This document shows, piece after piece, positions 1 through 8,085 of a stretch of DNA of 64,000 nt. How positions within the stretch are numbered: the stretch's first letter is position 1; each line of letters starts with the position of its first letter. Origin of the DNA: an uncultured Oscillospiraceae bacterium (lineage in GTDB: Bacteria > Bacillota > Clostridia > Oscillospirales > Oscillospiraceae); NCBI GenBank assembly GCA_934589525.1, contig CAKTOB010000006.1, positions 1 to 64,000 on the forward strand, written 5' to 3'. Both the position numbers and the translations under genes were made by a program. The notes beneath the pieces were generated by a model. It saw only the letters and a program-made list of their open reading frames with translations, did no database searches and was not told where the DNA came from.

Positions 1-14
1 TCTTGACATGAACA

Positions 15-71
15 ATGCTCCCTTCGTGATTGACAGTGTTTTTATTTCACTGTCTCTCATAAAGGGAGCAT
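15..71. repeat. Nested inverted repeat
   Basis: ATGCTCCCTT (15-24) is repeated inverted as AAGGGAGCAT (62-71). Inside it lies a second perfect stem, GACAGTG/CACTGTC, around a T-rich loop. It could be the terminator of a gene left of the window or a small palindromic element; nothing else in the first 100 bases is recognisable. Confidence 0.6.
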
Positions 72-103
72 ATCACTTTCCCGGAGGGGGCGGTATTTTA
101 CTT

Positions 104-1075
104 TTATTCTGCAAGGTCGAAATCCCGGAAGAAGGCGGTCATGGCTTTCTGGCAGGTTTCCGGCTCTACGGCATAGCTCATGGCGTGGCCCGCGCCGGGG
201 ACCACCACCAGGCGCTTGGGGGCGGCACAGACCCGGTAGTTGCGGTAGGTCATTTCAATGGGCACGAAGCTGTCCGCAGTGCCGTGGATAAAGAGGATGG
301 GGACCTTCACGGTCTTCATGGCGGTGAGGGTGGAGTAGGCCCCGGAGGTCATGTGGATCTTTTTCCGGAAGCACCGGTCCACCCAGGCGCTGCGCAGGGG
401 GGTGTAGGTCACATGCAGGTTGTCCCGGGCCACATGGACGCAGATGTCCCGGGGGGAGGTATAGCCGCAGTCGGCAATGATGCCCCGGACGCTTTCAGGC
501 AGCTCCATGCCGGAGGCCATCAGCACCGTGGCGGCCCCCATGGAAATGCCCGCCAGATAGATGGGCAGGCCAAACTTCTGCTCCTCCGCCCACATAGCCC
601 ACTGGCGGCAGTCGCTGCGCTCTAAGAGACCGAAGCCGATGTAGTCCCCCTGGCTGTTGCCCTGGGCCCGCTGCTCTACAAAGAGGATGTTGCAGTGCTG
701 CTCCAGCCAGAAGGGGGCCACCATGCAAAAATCCCGGCTCCAGCCGGAACGCCAGCCGTGGAAGGCGATGATCAGCCGCCGGGGGTACCGGCTTTTGATG
801 AGATGCCCCACCAGGTTCAGTCCGTCGGCGGACTGGATGGCCACATCCTCCCGGGGCAGGGCCTCCAGCTCCTCCATGGCCCGGATCCTCCGGGCGTTGT
901 AAGCCTCGTCCTTTTGGCCGCCGGTGACATTGATGTATTTTCCGTAGGCGGGAATTTTCCGGTCCATGGCCAGGTCCGTCATGGCCTTGCTGGCCCCGCA
1001 GCTCACCGCCGCGGCTCCCACGCCCACACCGGCCAAGGCCCCAACGGCAATGGCCGCGATCTGTTTTTTCTCCAT
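104..1075 (-). CDS. Membrane-anchored alpha/beta hydrolase
   Basis: Serine hydrolase of the alpha/beta-hydrolase fold (COG1073-type). A hydrophobic N-terminal segment (about residues 5-25) suggests membrane anchoring. The oxyanion region FHGWRSGWSRD is followed by the nucleophile elbow GISMG (Ser about 178), an Asp in HGTADSFVP (about 268) and a His in GAGHAMSY (about 297), so the catalytic triad is intact. The ATG at 1075 is chosen because AAAGGGG lies 8 bases upstream; an upstream in-frame ATG at 1093 has no ribosome site. It follows galE but is separated from it by a terminator, so it is probably transcribed alone. The substrate is unknown. Confidence 0.85.
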   Translation of the reverse strand: MEKKQIAAIAVGALAGVGVGAAAVSCGASKAMTDLAMDRKIPAYGKYINVTGGQKDEAYNARRIRAMEELEALPREDVAIQSADGLNLVGHLIKSRYPRRLIIAFHGWRSGWSRDFCMVAPFWLEQHCNILFVEQRAQGNSQGDYIGFGLLERSDCRQWAMWAEEQKFGLPIYLAGISMGAATVLMASGMELPESVRGIIADCGYTSPRDICVHVARDNLHVTYTPLRSAWVDRCFRKKIHMTSGAYSTLTAMKTVKVPILFIHGTADSFVPIEMTYRNYRVCAAPKRLVVVPGAGHAMSYAVEPETCQKAMTAFFRDFDLAE

Positions 1076-1102
1076 AGCGAAAACCCCTTTCATAAGCGTA
1101 AG

Positions 1103-1138
1103 AAAAAAGCCCCTGGATCCCTAAAAATCCAGGGGCAT
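1103..1138 (-). terminator. galE terminator
   Basis: GCCCCTGGAT/ATCCAGGGGC hairpin followed by a T run on the minus strand, just after the galE stop. Confidence 0.85.
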
Positions 1139-1147
1139 TGTCATTGG

Positions 1148-2167
1148 TTATACTCCGTAGCCCTGGGGGTTCTTGCTCTGCCAGTTCCAGGAATCCCGGC
1201 ACATGTCGGCCAGCGTCTCCTGAGCCTTCCAGCCCAGGACCTTGGCGCTCTTGGCGGGGTCTGCGTAGCAGGTGGCGATGTCGCCGGGACGGCGGTCCGT
1301 GATCACATAGGGGACCTTCACGTTGTTGACTTCCATAAAGGTATTGACCATGTCCAGCACGCTGTAGCCGGTGCCCGTGCCCAGGTTGAACACCTCACAG
1401 CCCTTGTGCTCGGTGACGTACTTGACAGCCGCCACATGGCCCTTGGCCAGGTCCACCACATGGATGTAGTCCCGGACGCCGGTGCCGTCGTGGGTGGGGT
1501 AGTCGTTGCCGTAGACGCTGAGCCGTTCCCGACGACCGATGGCCACCTGGGTGATGTAGGGCATCAGGTTGTTGGGGATGCCTCTGGGGTCTTCACCGAT
1601 GAGGCCGGACTTGTGGGCACCGATGGGGTTGAAGTAGCGCAGCAGCACCACGCTCCACTGGTCGTCCGCATGGGAGATGCCGGAGAGGATCTGCTCGGTC
1701 ATGTACTTGGTCCAGCCGTAGGGGTTGGTGCAGCCGCCGGTACGAGAAGTTTCCCGCAGGGGCATTTCGTTGTCGGCGGTGTAAACCGTGGCGGAGGAGG
1801 AGAAGATGATGTTCTTCATGCCCACTTCCTTCATGACCTTGGTCAGCACCAGGGTGGTATTCAGGTTGTTGTCATAATATTCCCAGGGCTTGGCGACGCT
1901 TTCGCCTACGGCCTTCAGACCGGCGAAGTGGATGACACAGTCAATGTCATTTTCCGCAAAGATCTTATGCAGCAGGGCCTCGTCCCGCACGTCACCCTCA
2001 TAGAACTTCAGGGTCTTGCCGGTGAGCTTCTGCACCCGATTCAGGCTTTCGGGGTTGGAATTGCACAGATTGTCAATGACGACCACGCCATAACCGTTTT
2101 CCAACAGCTCCAGACAGGTATGGGAGCCGATATAACCGGCGCCGCCGGTAACCAGTACGTTCTTCAT
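1148..2167 (-). CDS. galE: UDP-glucose 4-epimerase
   Basis: Interconverts UDP-glucose and UDP-galactose (Leloir pathway, and galactose supply for surface glycans). An extended short-chain dehydrogenase: N-terminal Rossmann motif TGGAGYIGS binds NAD, a Ser/Thr-rich SSSATVY segment precedes the YxxxK pair in YGWTK, and the substrate domain carries RYFNPIGAH. The 339-residue length is normal for bacterial GalE. The start at 2167 is set by AGGAGG a few bases upstream; the open frame extends further but without family similarity. It has its own promoter and terminator, so it is a single-gene unit. Confidence 0.96.
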   Translation of the reverse strand: MKNVLVTGGAGYIGSHTCLELLENGYGVVVIDNLCNSNPESLNRVQKLTGKTLKFYEGDVRDEALLHKIFAENDIDCVIHFAGLKAVGESVAKPWEYYDNNLNTTLVLTKVMKEVGMKNIIFSSSATVYTADNEMPLRETSRTGGCTNPYGWTKYMTEQILSGISHADDQWSVVLLRYFNPIGAHKSGLIGEDPRGIPNNLMPYITQVAIGRRERLSVYGNDYPTHDGTGVRDYIHVVDLAKGHVAAVKYVTEHKGCEVFNLGTGTGYSVLDMVNTFMEVNNVKVPYVITDRRPGDIATCYADPAKSAKVLGWKAQETLADMCRDSWNWQSKNPQGYGV

Positions 2168-2196
2168 AAAAGAACCTCCTTTTGATTGGTATCTAT

Positions 2197-2225
2197 ATTT
2201 TAGTACAGAAAGGCAAAAAAAGCAA
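2197..2225 (-). promoter_or_regulatory. galE promoter
   Basis: TTGCTT-N17-TAAAAT on the minus strand, about 30 bases upstream of the galE start. Confidence 0.65.
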
Positions 2226-2283
2226 TGACTGTTTGGGAAAATCCTGTATAAAAATCGGGAGGCGTACAGCCCCGGTACCAAAA

Positions 2284-2321
2284 AAGAGGATATGTCCCCG
2301 CTTTCACGGACATATCCTCTT
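2284..2321 (-). terminator. Terminator of the SGNH operon
   Basis: AAGAGGATATGTCC/GGACATATCCTCTT hairpin followed by TTTTTT on the minus strand, six bases after the last SGNH gene. Confidence 0.9.
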
Positions 2322-2326
2322 ATTAT

Positions 2327-3289
2327 TTATGCTTCCGGTTCTCCGGCCTGTTTTTCCCGGATGCGCTGGGGGAGGGTCTCTAAGTCCTCTGTCCAGCCTT
2401 CGTAGGCCGGGTCTTCCCGGTGGTCCGGGAGGGGGCAGTTTTGGGTGAGCCAGGTGCCAAGCCAGGCGGTGTTTTTTTGGGCGCCCCAGTAGTTCAGGTG
2501 GTCCCCCCGGTCATAGGTGTCGGTGGTCCAGTCGATGCCCAGGTCCAGAAGGTTTCCGTCTAAGTAGGTAATGCCAAAGTCCCGGGCCAGGTCCTCCATG
2601 GTGTTGTGCCGCCGGACGGTCCAGTTCATGGGGCTGGGGACGCTGTAGAGGATCAATTGGATACCCTTTTCGGCGCAGAGGTCATAGATTTTCCGGAAGG
2701 AGTCCATATTGGCTTGGCTCAACGGCTCCCATTCGTTCATGGGGGCCATGTAGCCCGTCAGGTCCTCCAGGGGGTCTGCGGCCGTCAGCAGATGGTAGCC
2801 CCGGTCCGGGTAAGCCCCGGTGTATTGGGGCGGTTCCAAGTCCCGGAGGCTTAAGCTTTTCCACCGGTCGTGGTGCCGCAGCACCGGGAACAGCCGCTGG
2901 GCGTAGGGCTCCAGCAGATCCCGGCGGGCATAGACCCGGTAGAGCACATTGGTTTCCAGCACCACCGCCTTGGGGGTCTGCTTCGTCAGGGCGGTCTCCA
3001 AAAACCACACGGTTTCATAGGGCTTCTGGTCCACACTGGCGCAGACAAAGGAGGCGATGCCCTGATTTTGCCACAGTTCCAGGGGCACAAAGCCGGAATA
3101 GGCCTCGCTGTCCCCTAAAAACAGCAGATCGATGGCGTTTTCCGGCTGGGACAGCAGGGCCGTGGGGTCCGTTTCCAGCCGCCCGGCCTCCGGGGTGTTG
3201 TCCTTGGGCAGAAACACCGGCCCCAGGGCCATGAGCATCAGGGCCAGCAGCAGGAGAAACAGCCCGTCTTTCAGTATTCTTTTTCGCAA
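2327..3289 (-). CDS. SGNH-fold protein, paralogue 1 of a tandem trio
   Basis: Predicted single-pass membrane protein with an extracytoplasmic SGNH-hydrolase-like domain (relatives of the DHHW/AlgX/DltD group that move acyl groups on cell-surface polymers). Visible features are an N-terminal hydrophobic helix, FLPKDNTPEAG just outside the membrane, FLGDSEAYSG (block I Ser), and GDHLNYWGAQK near the C-terminus (block V Asp-x-x-His). The start is taken as TTG at 3289: AGGAAGGAG lies 9 bases upstream and the N-terminus then aligns residue for residue with paralogue 2. An in-frame GTG at 3313 overlapping the previous stop is the alternative. The exact reaction is not known. Confidence 0.75.
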   Translation of the reverse strand: MRKRILKDGLFLLLLALMLMALGPVFLPKDNTPEAGRLETDPTALLSQPENAIDLLFLGDSEAYSGFVPLELWQNQGIASFVCASVDQKPYETVWFLETALTKQTPKAVVLETNVLYRVYARRDLLEPYAQRLFPVLRHHDRWKSLSLRDLEPPQYTGAYPDRGYHLLTAADPLEDLTGYMAPMNEWEPLSQANMDSFRKIYDLCAEKGIQLILYSVPSPMNWTVRRHNTMEDLARDFGITYLDGNLLDLGIDWTTDTYDRGDHLNYWGAQKNTAWLGTWLTQNCPLPDHREDPAYEGWTEDLETLPQRIREKQAGEPEA

Positions 3290-3309
3290 AGAGTGGTTGC
3301 TCCTTCCTG

Positions 3310-4260
3310 TCACAATGTATCTTCCGCGTCGGCGGCCAGGGCTGCAAAGCGCTCAAAATCCCGGTGCCAACGCTCATAATTTTCATTTTCCCGGCGGTCT
3401 TCCAGACCGTAGCCCTCCAGAAGACGGCCCAAGAACGCGCTGGCCTTTTCCGCCCCCCGGTCATTCAGGTGGTCTCCGCCGTCCAGAGTATCCCGGGACC
3501 AGTCGAGCCCCAAGTCCTCCCGGTTCAGGTCCACATAATGCAGCCCCATGTTTTCGGAAACTGCCTCCACCGCCCGGTGGGCGGCGTCATTCCAGTTGGC
3601 GGGGCTGGGCAGGCTGAAGACCACCAGGGTGATGCCCCGCTCCCGGCACCGGTCCGCCATGCGCCCTAAGATCCGCAGGCTCTGCGCCGGGATGGGGTCG
3701 TTGCCATCCTGGGGGGCCATATAGTCCCCGGGGTCGGCAGGGGAGACGGCCTTGCGCAGATAATAGCCCCGCTCCACCATGGTATTGTCATAGTGTACAC
3801 ATTGCAGGGCCTGGGCAGGCTTTAAAAACTTCCAGTTGTCGTGGTATTCCAGCACCGGGATCAGCCGGGAGACCCGCCGGGCCCCGGATTCCAGAGGGGT
3901 CAGGGCCTTATACAGCTGGTGGGCCTCCAACAGTACCACCTTGGGCTGCTGATGCTTCAGGGCCGTATCCAGAAAACCAGCAGCCCCCTCCGGGTCCAGA
4001 CCAGTGGCGGCGCAGACATAGCCGGTATAGCCCCGGTCATGCCAAAGGGTCCAGGGGTTCACGCCGGTCATGGCCAGACTGTCCCCCAAAACCAGGTAAT
4101 CCAGGGTATTTTCCGGCTCCGCCAGGATGCCGTTGGCCAGAATATCCCCCATACCCGCCTCCGGGGTGTTGTTCTTCGGCAGGAAATAGAGGCTCAGTTC
4201 CGCCACCAGCAGGGCCAGCAGCAGTAAAAACGCTGCGGTGCGGACAATGCCTTTTTTCAT
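3310..4260 (-). CDS. SGNH-fold protein, paralogue 2 of a tandem trio
   Basis: Same architecture as its two neighbours: N-terminal membrane helix, FLPKNNTPEAG, catalytic-type VLGDSLAMTG, a YHDNWKF segment shared with the others, and GGDHLNDRGAEK at the C-terminal end, about 316 residues. ATG at 4260 overlaps the stop of paralogue 3 by ATGA, indicating translational coupling; the open frame further upstream is an unrelated reading of the neighbouring gene. Family knowledge suggests esterase or O-acyltransferase activity on an envelope polymer, but no MBOAT partner is nearby, so the role is inferred only. Confidence 0.78.
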   Translation of the reverse strand: MKKGIVRTAAFLLLLALLVAELSLYFLPKNNTPEAGMGDILANGILAEPENTLDYLVLGDSLAMTGVNPWTLWHDRGYTGYVCAATGLDPEGAAGFLDTALKHQQPKVVLLEAHQLYKALTPLESGARRVSRLIPVLEYHDNWKFLKPAQALQCVHYDNTMVERGYYLRKAVSPADPGDYMAPQDGNDPIPAQSLRILGRMADRCRERGITLVVFSLPSPANWNDAAHRAVEAVSENMGLHYVDLNREDLGLDWSRDTLDGGDHLNDRGAEKASAFLGRLLEGYGLEDRRENENYERWHRDFERFAALAADAEDTL

Positions 4261-5171
4261 AAGGTGCCTCCCTTCCAGGCCAAAGCCCCCGCCGTTTCCC
4301 GGGGGGCTTCCCGGTCCGGGAACAGGCCGGTGTCCGCCAGGTAGGTGGCTAGATACCGGCTTACCTTTTCGGCCCCCCATTCGTTCAGGTGGTCGCCGCC
4401 GTCCAGGCAGTCGGTCTGCCAGTCCAGGCCCACCTGTTCCAAATTCATATCCAGATAACGAAGCCCCAGCTCCTCCGCCAGAGCCGCCACCCGCCGGTGG
4501 CGCTCCAGGTCCCAGGCCTTGGCATTGGGCACGCTGATGAGCAACAATTGGGCCCCCTGCTTCCTGCAAAGGGAGCGCAGGGACTCCAGCATCCTTTTAG
4601 AGGCCTCCGGAATGGGGGCCGGGACCTGGGGATCGATCATATAGTGCTCCGTAACCGCCGGTTCTACCTCTTGACTTGCAAAATGGCCCCAGGCATCGTG
4701 CCGCCAGGTCCAGCGGGGGCATTGGGTCAGGGTCTTGAGGGTGGTGGTCTTCCAACGGTCATGGTCCCGGAACACCGTGAACCGGGACTGGACCCGCTCC
4801 AGGGCCGGCTCCGCCGGAGACATCTCCCGGTAGAGCACATTGGCTTCCAGCAGCACCAGCCTGGGGGACTGGCAGCTTAAAAACCGCTCCAGATAGCTTC
4901 TGCTCTGGGCCAGAGTCTGCAAGGGAACAGAGCAGTTGTAGCCCGGGATGCCCTGCTCCTCCAGAATCACCTTGGGGGCCAGGCCGTAAAGGGTCAGGCT
5001 GTCCCCTAAAATCACATAATCAAAGCTGTTTTCCGGCTCCGCCACAAAGGCATTCGCCGTGGGGAACCGCAGCCCCTCATTGCTTCTGGGGCACAGGACC
5101 CAGCCCGCCCCCAGCAGCAGCAGAACCAGCAGCCCCAAAAAAGCGGCGCAGGCCCATATTTTTTTGGTCAT
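4257..5171 (-). CDS. SGNH-fold protein, paralogue 3 of a tandem trio
   Basis: First of the three paralogues in transcription order, 304 residues. N-terminal membrane helix, block I motif ILGDSLTLYG, HDRWKTTTL segment, and C-terminal GGDHLNEWGAEK. It replaces the NTPEAG motif of the others with RSNEGLRF and carries an extra Cys in the helix, so it is the most diverged copy. It starts 17 bases after rsmG in the same operon. Function uncertain, probably at the outer face of the cytoplasmic membrane. Confidence 0.76.
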   Translation of the reverse strand: MTKKIWACAAFLGLLVLLLLGAGWVLCPRSNEGLRFPTANAFVAEPENSFDYVILGDSLTLYGLAPKVILEEQGIPGYNCSVPLQTLAQSRSYLERFLSCQSPRLVLLEANVLYREMSPAEPALERVQSRFTVFRDHDRWKTTTLKTLTQCPRWTWRHDAWGHFASQEVEPAVTEHYMIDPQVPAPIPEASKRMLESLRSLCRKQGAQLLLISVPNAKAWDLERHRRVAALAEELGLRYLDMNLEQVGLDWQTDCLDGGDHLNEWGAEKVSRYLATYLADTGLFPDREAPRETAGALAWKGGTL

Positions 5172-5188
5172 CCGTCAGCCCCCTCTAA

Positions 5189-5899
5189 TTACAGGGGCGC
5201 CTGCTTGATTTTGGCGTAGCGCCGGGGATAGGCCTTGGGGGTGGGGGCGATCTTCCGCAGGACGATCACCGCATGGTCCGCGCCCTCCACGTCAAAGTGG
5301 GTCACGGATTCCTTTTTGAGACCCAGCTTTTTCATGGCCCCGGCGCACTCCGCCAGCTCCTCCGCCGCGGCGGCCCCCTTCAGGGCCACCACCGCCCCGC
5401 CGACTTTCACATAGGGGGCCAGCAGCTCCAACAAAATATTGAGTCTGGCCACCGCCCGGCTCACGGCAACGTCGTAGCCCTCCCGGCATTCCGCCACCGC
5501 CTCTTCGGCTCTAGCGGTGACGCATCGGGCGGAGACATTCAGCTGGGGCAGCACCGTTTCCAGCCAGTGGACCCGTTTGCCCAGGCTGTCAAGCAATGTC
5601 ACACGGGTATTGGGGCAGGCAATGGCCAGGGGCACCCCGGGAAAGCCCGCGCCGCAGCCCACGTCAATGAGGGTTTTGCCCTCTAAATCCATGCAGTTCA
5701 TCACCGTCAGGCTGTCCAGCAGGTGGAGCCGCGCCACCTGGTCCGGCTGCGTAATGGCCGTCAGGTTCATGACCTTGTTCTGTTCGATCACCGCTTCGCC
5801 AAAGGCGCAGAGGGTGTCCTTGGTTTCTTCCGAAAGTGCCGGGGAAAACCCGGGAAGCCCCTGCTCCAGGGCGTTTTTCATCTCTTCTCTGATTTCCAT
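5189..5899 (-). CDS. rsmG: 16S rRNA (guanine-527-N7) methyltransferase RsmG
   Basis: Methylates G527 in the 530 loop of 16S rRNA with SAM; loss in other bacteria gives low-level streptomycin resistance. The SAM site is DVGCGAGFPGVPLAI (about residues 78-92) and the length of 236 matches the family. AAAAGGAGACCCC precedes the ATG. In many Firmicutes rsmG lies beside parA/parB; here it is about 35 kb away, inside an operon with a DUF3810 peptidase (11 bases upstream) and the SGNH trio downstream. Confidence 0.96.
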   Translation of the reverse strand: MEIREEMKNALEQGLPGFSPALSEETKDTLCAFGEAVIEQNKVMNLTAITQPDQVARLHLLDSLTVMNCMDLEGKTLIDVGCGAGFPGVPLAIACPNTRVTLLDSLGKRVHWLETVLPQLNVSARCVTARAEEAVAECREGYDVAVSRAVARLNILLELLAPYVKVGGAVVALKGAAAAEELAECAGAMKKLGLKKESVTHFDVEGADHAVIVLRKIAPTPKAYPRRYAKIKQAPL

Positions 5900-5910
5900 G
5901 GGGTCTCCTT

Positions 5911-7080
5911 TTACCGTGCGTTGACGATGCCCGTCAGATCCACCTGGGTCTTGTCCAGAGGGTCAAAGGGGTTCTCCTCCACCGCCAGACTGGGCAGCAG
6001 AATTTCCTGAATGTGCCAGCTCACCAGCAGGTCGCAGACCTCCCCGTAGGAGGCAAGGCCGGACGAATCGCCGCTGGTTTGGAGATAGGTGTTGTTCACC
6101 GTGTCTCCCACCTTGGTGGCGGTCTCGTTTTTCCGGGTGCGGTAGAAGGAATCGTACTGGATCATATCAAACTTCAGATAGTCGCTGACCCCGGATTCCA
6201 CCCGGTTCCGGGCCTCCACCGCGGCGCTGCCGGGCACGGTGCCGAGGGCCGCCAGACAGTACCGATAGGCCATAAAGTAACCAGAATACTGGAACTGGGT
6301 GTCAGGGTTATTGACGGCCGCCAGGAAGGCAGCAAAGTTGGCATCCCGCTCATAGGCGATGCACATCCGATGGGCCATTTCGTGGCACATGGTAAAGGGC
6401 AGGCTCACATCCGGGGCCTGGGGGTTCACCGCCGCCTCTCCCGTCAGGGCAAAGGTGAAGCCCGTAATGCCCATGGAGGTATACATATTGGACCACCCCA
6501 ACTTTTTCACCGGCTGGGTAGACCCGGCAAAGACCGGATAGTGCTTTTCATAGGTCAGCACCCGGAAGCCCTCTCCCGCAAGAGAAGCCAAGTCCTCAAA
6601 GGTCCGGAAGCTGACGGCCCCGGTGCTGTCTCTGGGCACCTGGGCAGCCAAGACGTTGGCCTGATTCCGGTAATACTCCGTGGCCTCCGTCAGCTCCTCC
6701 AGGGTATAGGCGGAGGTATCCAGCCGCAGGTCCTCGGCAATGGGCCCGGCGTAATAGTTGAGGCCGTAGGCCGCCGTGTGCAGGCAGTAAATGCAGGAAC
6801 ACACCGCCAGCACCCAGCCGAACCACTGCACCGGATTCCATTTGAGCACCAGCATCAGCACCAGACTGGTCAGCACCAGCACCCCCAGGGCCACCGCCAG
6901 CACCTGCCACAGGCAAAAGCTCACCTGCCCGCTCCACTGGGCCAGCATGGTCTGGGCCGTCCGGGTCACATAGGGGTAGATCATATCCACCAGCTCCGAA
7001 AACCGCCTGCCGTAAGCCATAAGTACCGCCGTAATAGCCCCAAAGATCCCGGCGGTCAAGTATCCGCGTAAATATTTCAA
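5911..7080 (-). CDS. DUF3810 family membrane zinc-peptidase-like protein
   Basis: Matches the DUF3810 family in layout: two to three hydrophobic helices in the first 110 residues, then a soluble domain with a zinc-metallopeptidase motif HEMAH inside TMCHEMAHRMCIAYERDANF, and SDYLKFDMIQYDSFYRTRK near the C-terminus. The TTG start at 7080 is chosen because AAGGAGGGG stands at the right distance; the preceding in-frame TTG at 7098 has no such site. First gene of the operon with rsmG and the SGNH trio, which hints at an envelope-related role. Substrate unknown. Confidence 0.8.
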   Translation of the reverse strand: MKYLRGYLTAGIFGAITAVLMAYGRRFSELVDMIYPYVTRTAQTMLAQWSGQVSFCLWQVLAVALGVLVLTSLVLMLVLKWNPVQWFGWVLAVCSCIYCLHTAAYGLNYYAGPIAEDLRLDTSAYTLEELTEATEYYRNQANVLAAQVPRDSTGAVSFRTFEDLASLAGEGFRVLTYEKHYPVFAGSTQPVKKLGWSNMYTSMGITGFTFALTGEAAVNPQAPDVSLPFTMCHEMAHRMCIAYERDANFAAFLAAVNNPDTQFQYSGYFMAYRYCLAALGTVPGSAAVEARNRVESGVSDYLKFDMIQYDSFYRTRKNETATKVGDTVNNTYLQTSGDSSGLASYGEVCDLLVSWHIQEILLPSLAVEENPFDPLDKTQVDLTGIVNAR

Positions 7081-7256
7081 AGGATGCCCCTCCTTCAAGA
7101 CAAAAGTATCTATTTTCAGTCATTGCCTTAGTATAACACATTTGTCACCGGTTGTCTGCATCTTATTTTTGAATTTTTCAAAAATCCACCGAATCGGAGA
7201 AGGAAGGCCCCAAAATAGGCCGGGGCAAAGACAGCCCTGCGCATTTTTCCAGGCCA

Positions 7257-7285
7257 TTGACAAACCCAGGAATCTGGAGTATAGT
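7257..7285 (+). promoter_or_regulatory. Promoter of the candidate antitoxin RNA
   Basis: TTGACA-N17-TATAGT, a near-consensus promoter with no ORF behind it; it points toward the 3' end of the small hydrophobic ORF on the other strand. Confidence 0.8.
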
Positions 7286-7291
7286 ATAGAT

Positions 7292-7380
7292 ACAAAGGGT
7301 GCCACCAGCAGGTCGGCTCCCCCAGAGTTGAGTTAAGAAGTAACCGCGTCTGTGGAAGGGTGGCGGTTACTTCTTATTTT
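7292..7380 (+). ncRNA. Candidate antisense RNA antitoxin
   Basis: The interval between the strong promoter at 7257-7285 and a 13-bp stem terminator (AAGAAGTAACCGC, 7335-7347, pairing with 7363-7375) has no reading frame of note. Its terminator overlaps the last codons of the 34-residue hydrophobic ORF on the minus strand, so the two transcripts would pair at their 3' ends. This is the arrangement of Firmicute type I systems such as txpA/RatA. The role is inferred from the layout. Confidence 0.6.
7335..7380 (+). terminator. Terminator overlapping the toxin ORF end
   Basis: 13-bp perfect stem followed by ATTTT; probably serves the small RNA. Confidence 0.75.
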
Positions 7381-7471
7381 CATGATCAAGAATCCCGATA
7401 ATCAGGGTGATCAAAGCCACGAGGAATGAACAGAACTCAATGAGGTTCGGCCATGTAACCAAGTGCAGCAT
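7367..7471 (-). CDS. Small hydrophobic protein, holin-like toxin candidate
   Basis: A 34-residue ORF, MLHLVTWPNLIEFCSFLVA... ending HENKK: one hydrophobic helix (about residues 10-28) and a charged lysine tail. Small proteins beginning with a VTW.(D/N)LIQFC-like stretch recur in Clostridia and resemble putative holin-like or type I toxins. The ATG at 7471 has no good ribosome site, and its upstream sequence is repeat DNA, so the natural 5' end may have been replaced. Its 3' end is covered by the antisense RNA. Confidence 0.55.
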   Translation of the reverse strand: MLHLVTWPNLIEFCSFLVALITLIIGILDHENKK

Positions 7472-8036
7472 ATATTAAGGTGCGATTGCCACCGGCAATC
7501 GTTTTATTTGATTCGCTGCGCGACGCACCGCCCCCTTTCTGTAACGAACGGGGGCAAAATAGAAGTATACCCCCGAATAACATCTGGGGGAACCGCCTGC
7601 CGGGGTGCTGGTAGCACCATGGACAGCATAGCACAATACAGGACAAAATGCAAGCGGGGCGGAGGAATCCACCACGGTGGAGAAAGAACCAGCACAAAGT
7701 AAAGCTTGCAACGTGACCAGCCCCTCGCCGGGGCTGGATGGCGGCAGGTTGCCGCCGCTACATTGCGTGATACCATTCAACCGCACGGGTTGTATTCGGA
7801 ACGTGGCATGGCGATGAATCATCGCCGCTACATTGCGTAATACCATTCATCTACACGGGTTATATTCGCCACGTTCCCGGAACGGCACATCGGCCGTTCC
7901 CTACGGTTTCGCTGGTGGGGGGATTTTTGAACCAACGGATTTCAAAAGCGGTCACGTCCGTCACCCTGATAATTGTCAATTGTCCATTGTCAATTGTCAA
8001 TTCAAAATAACTGTCCACTGTCAACTCTCTCCCCCT
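7472..8036. repeat. Intergenic mosaic repeat array 1
   Basis: About 560 bases without a supported gene. Recognisable modules: a GCGATTGCCACCGGCAATCG palindrome, a partial copy of the TGTCAT element core (about 7655-7715), CGATGAATCATCG palindrome, GGAACGGC...GCCGTTCC palindrome (7877-7902), and a TTGACAA heptad array in inverted orientation (7971-8002) next to the pnp terminator. Confidence 0.8.
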
Positions 8037-8047
8037 CCGCACGAAAA

Positions 8048-8079
8048 AACATCCCCCGGCTTCACTTCCGGGGGATGTT
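8048..8079 (-). terminator. pnp terminator
   Basis: AACATCCCCCGG/CCGGGGGATGTT stem followed by TTTTTT on the minus strand. Confidence 0.9.
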
Positions 8080-8085
8080 CTGTTT

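Noticed and set aside
8..625. Long plus-strand ORF at the left edge
   Set aside because: Antisense frame of the alpha/beta hydrolase; composition GGHG-rich with no family and no ribosome site.
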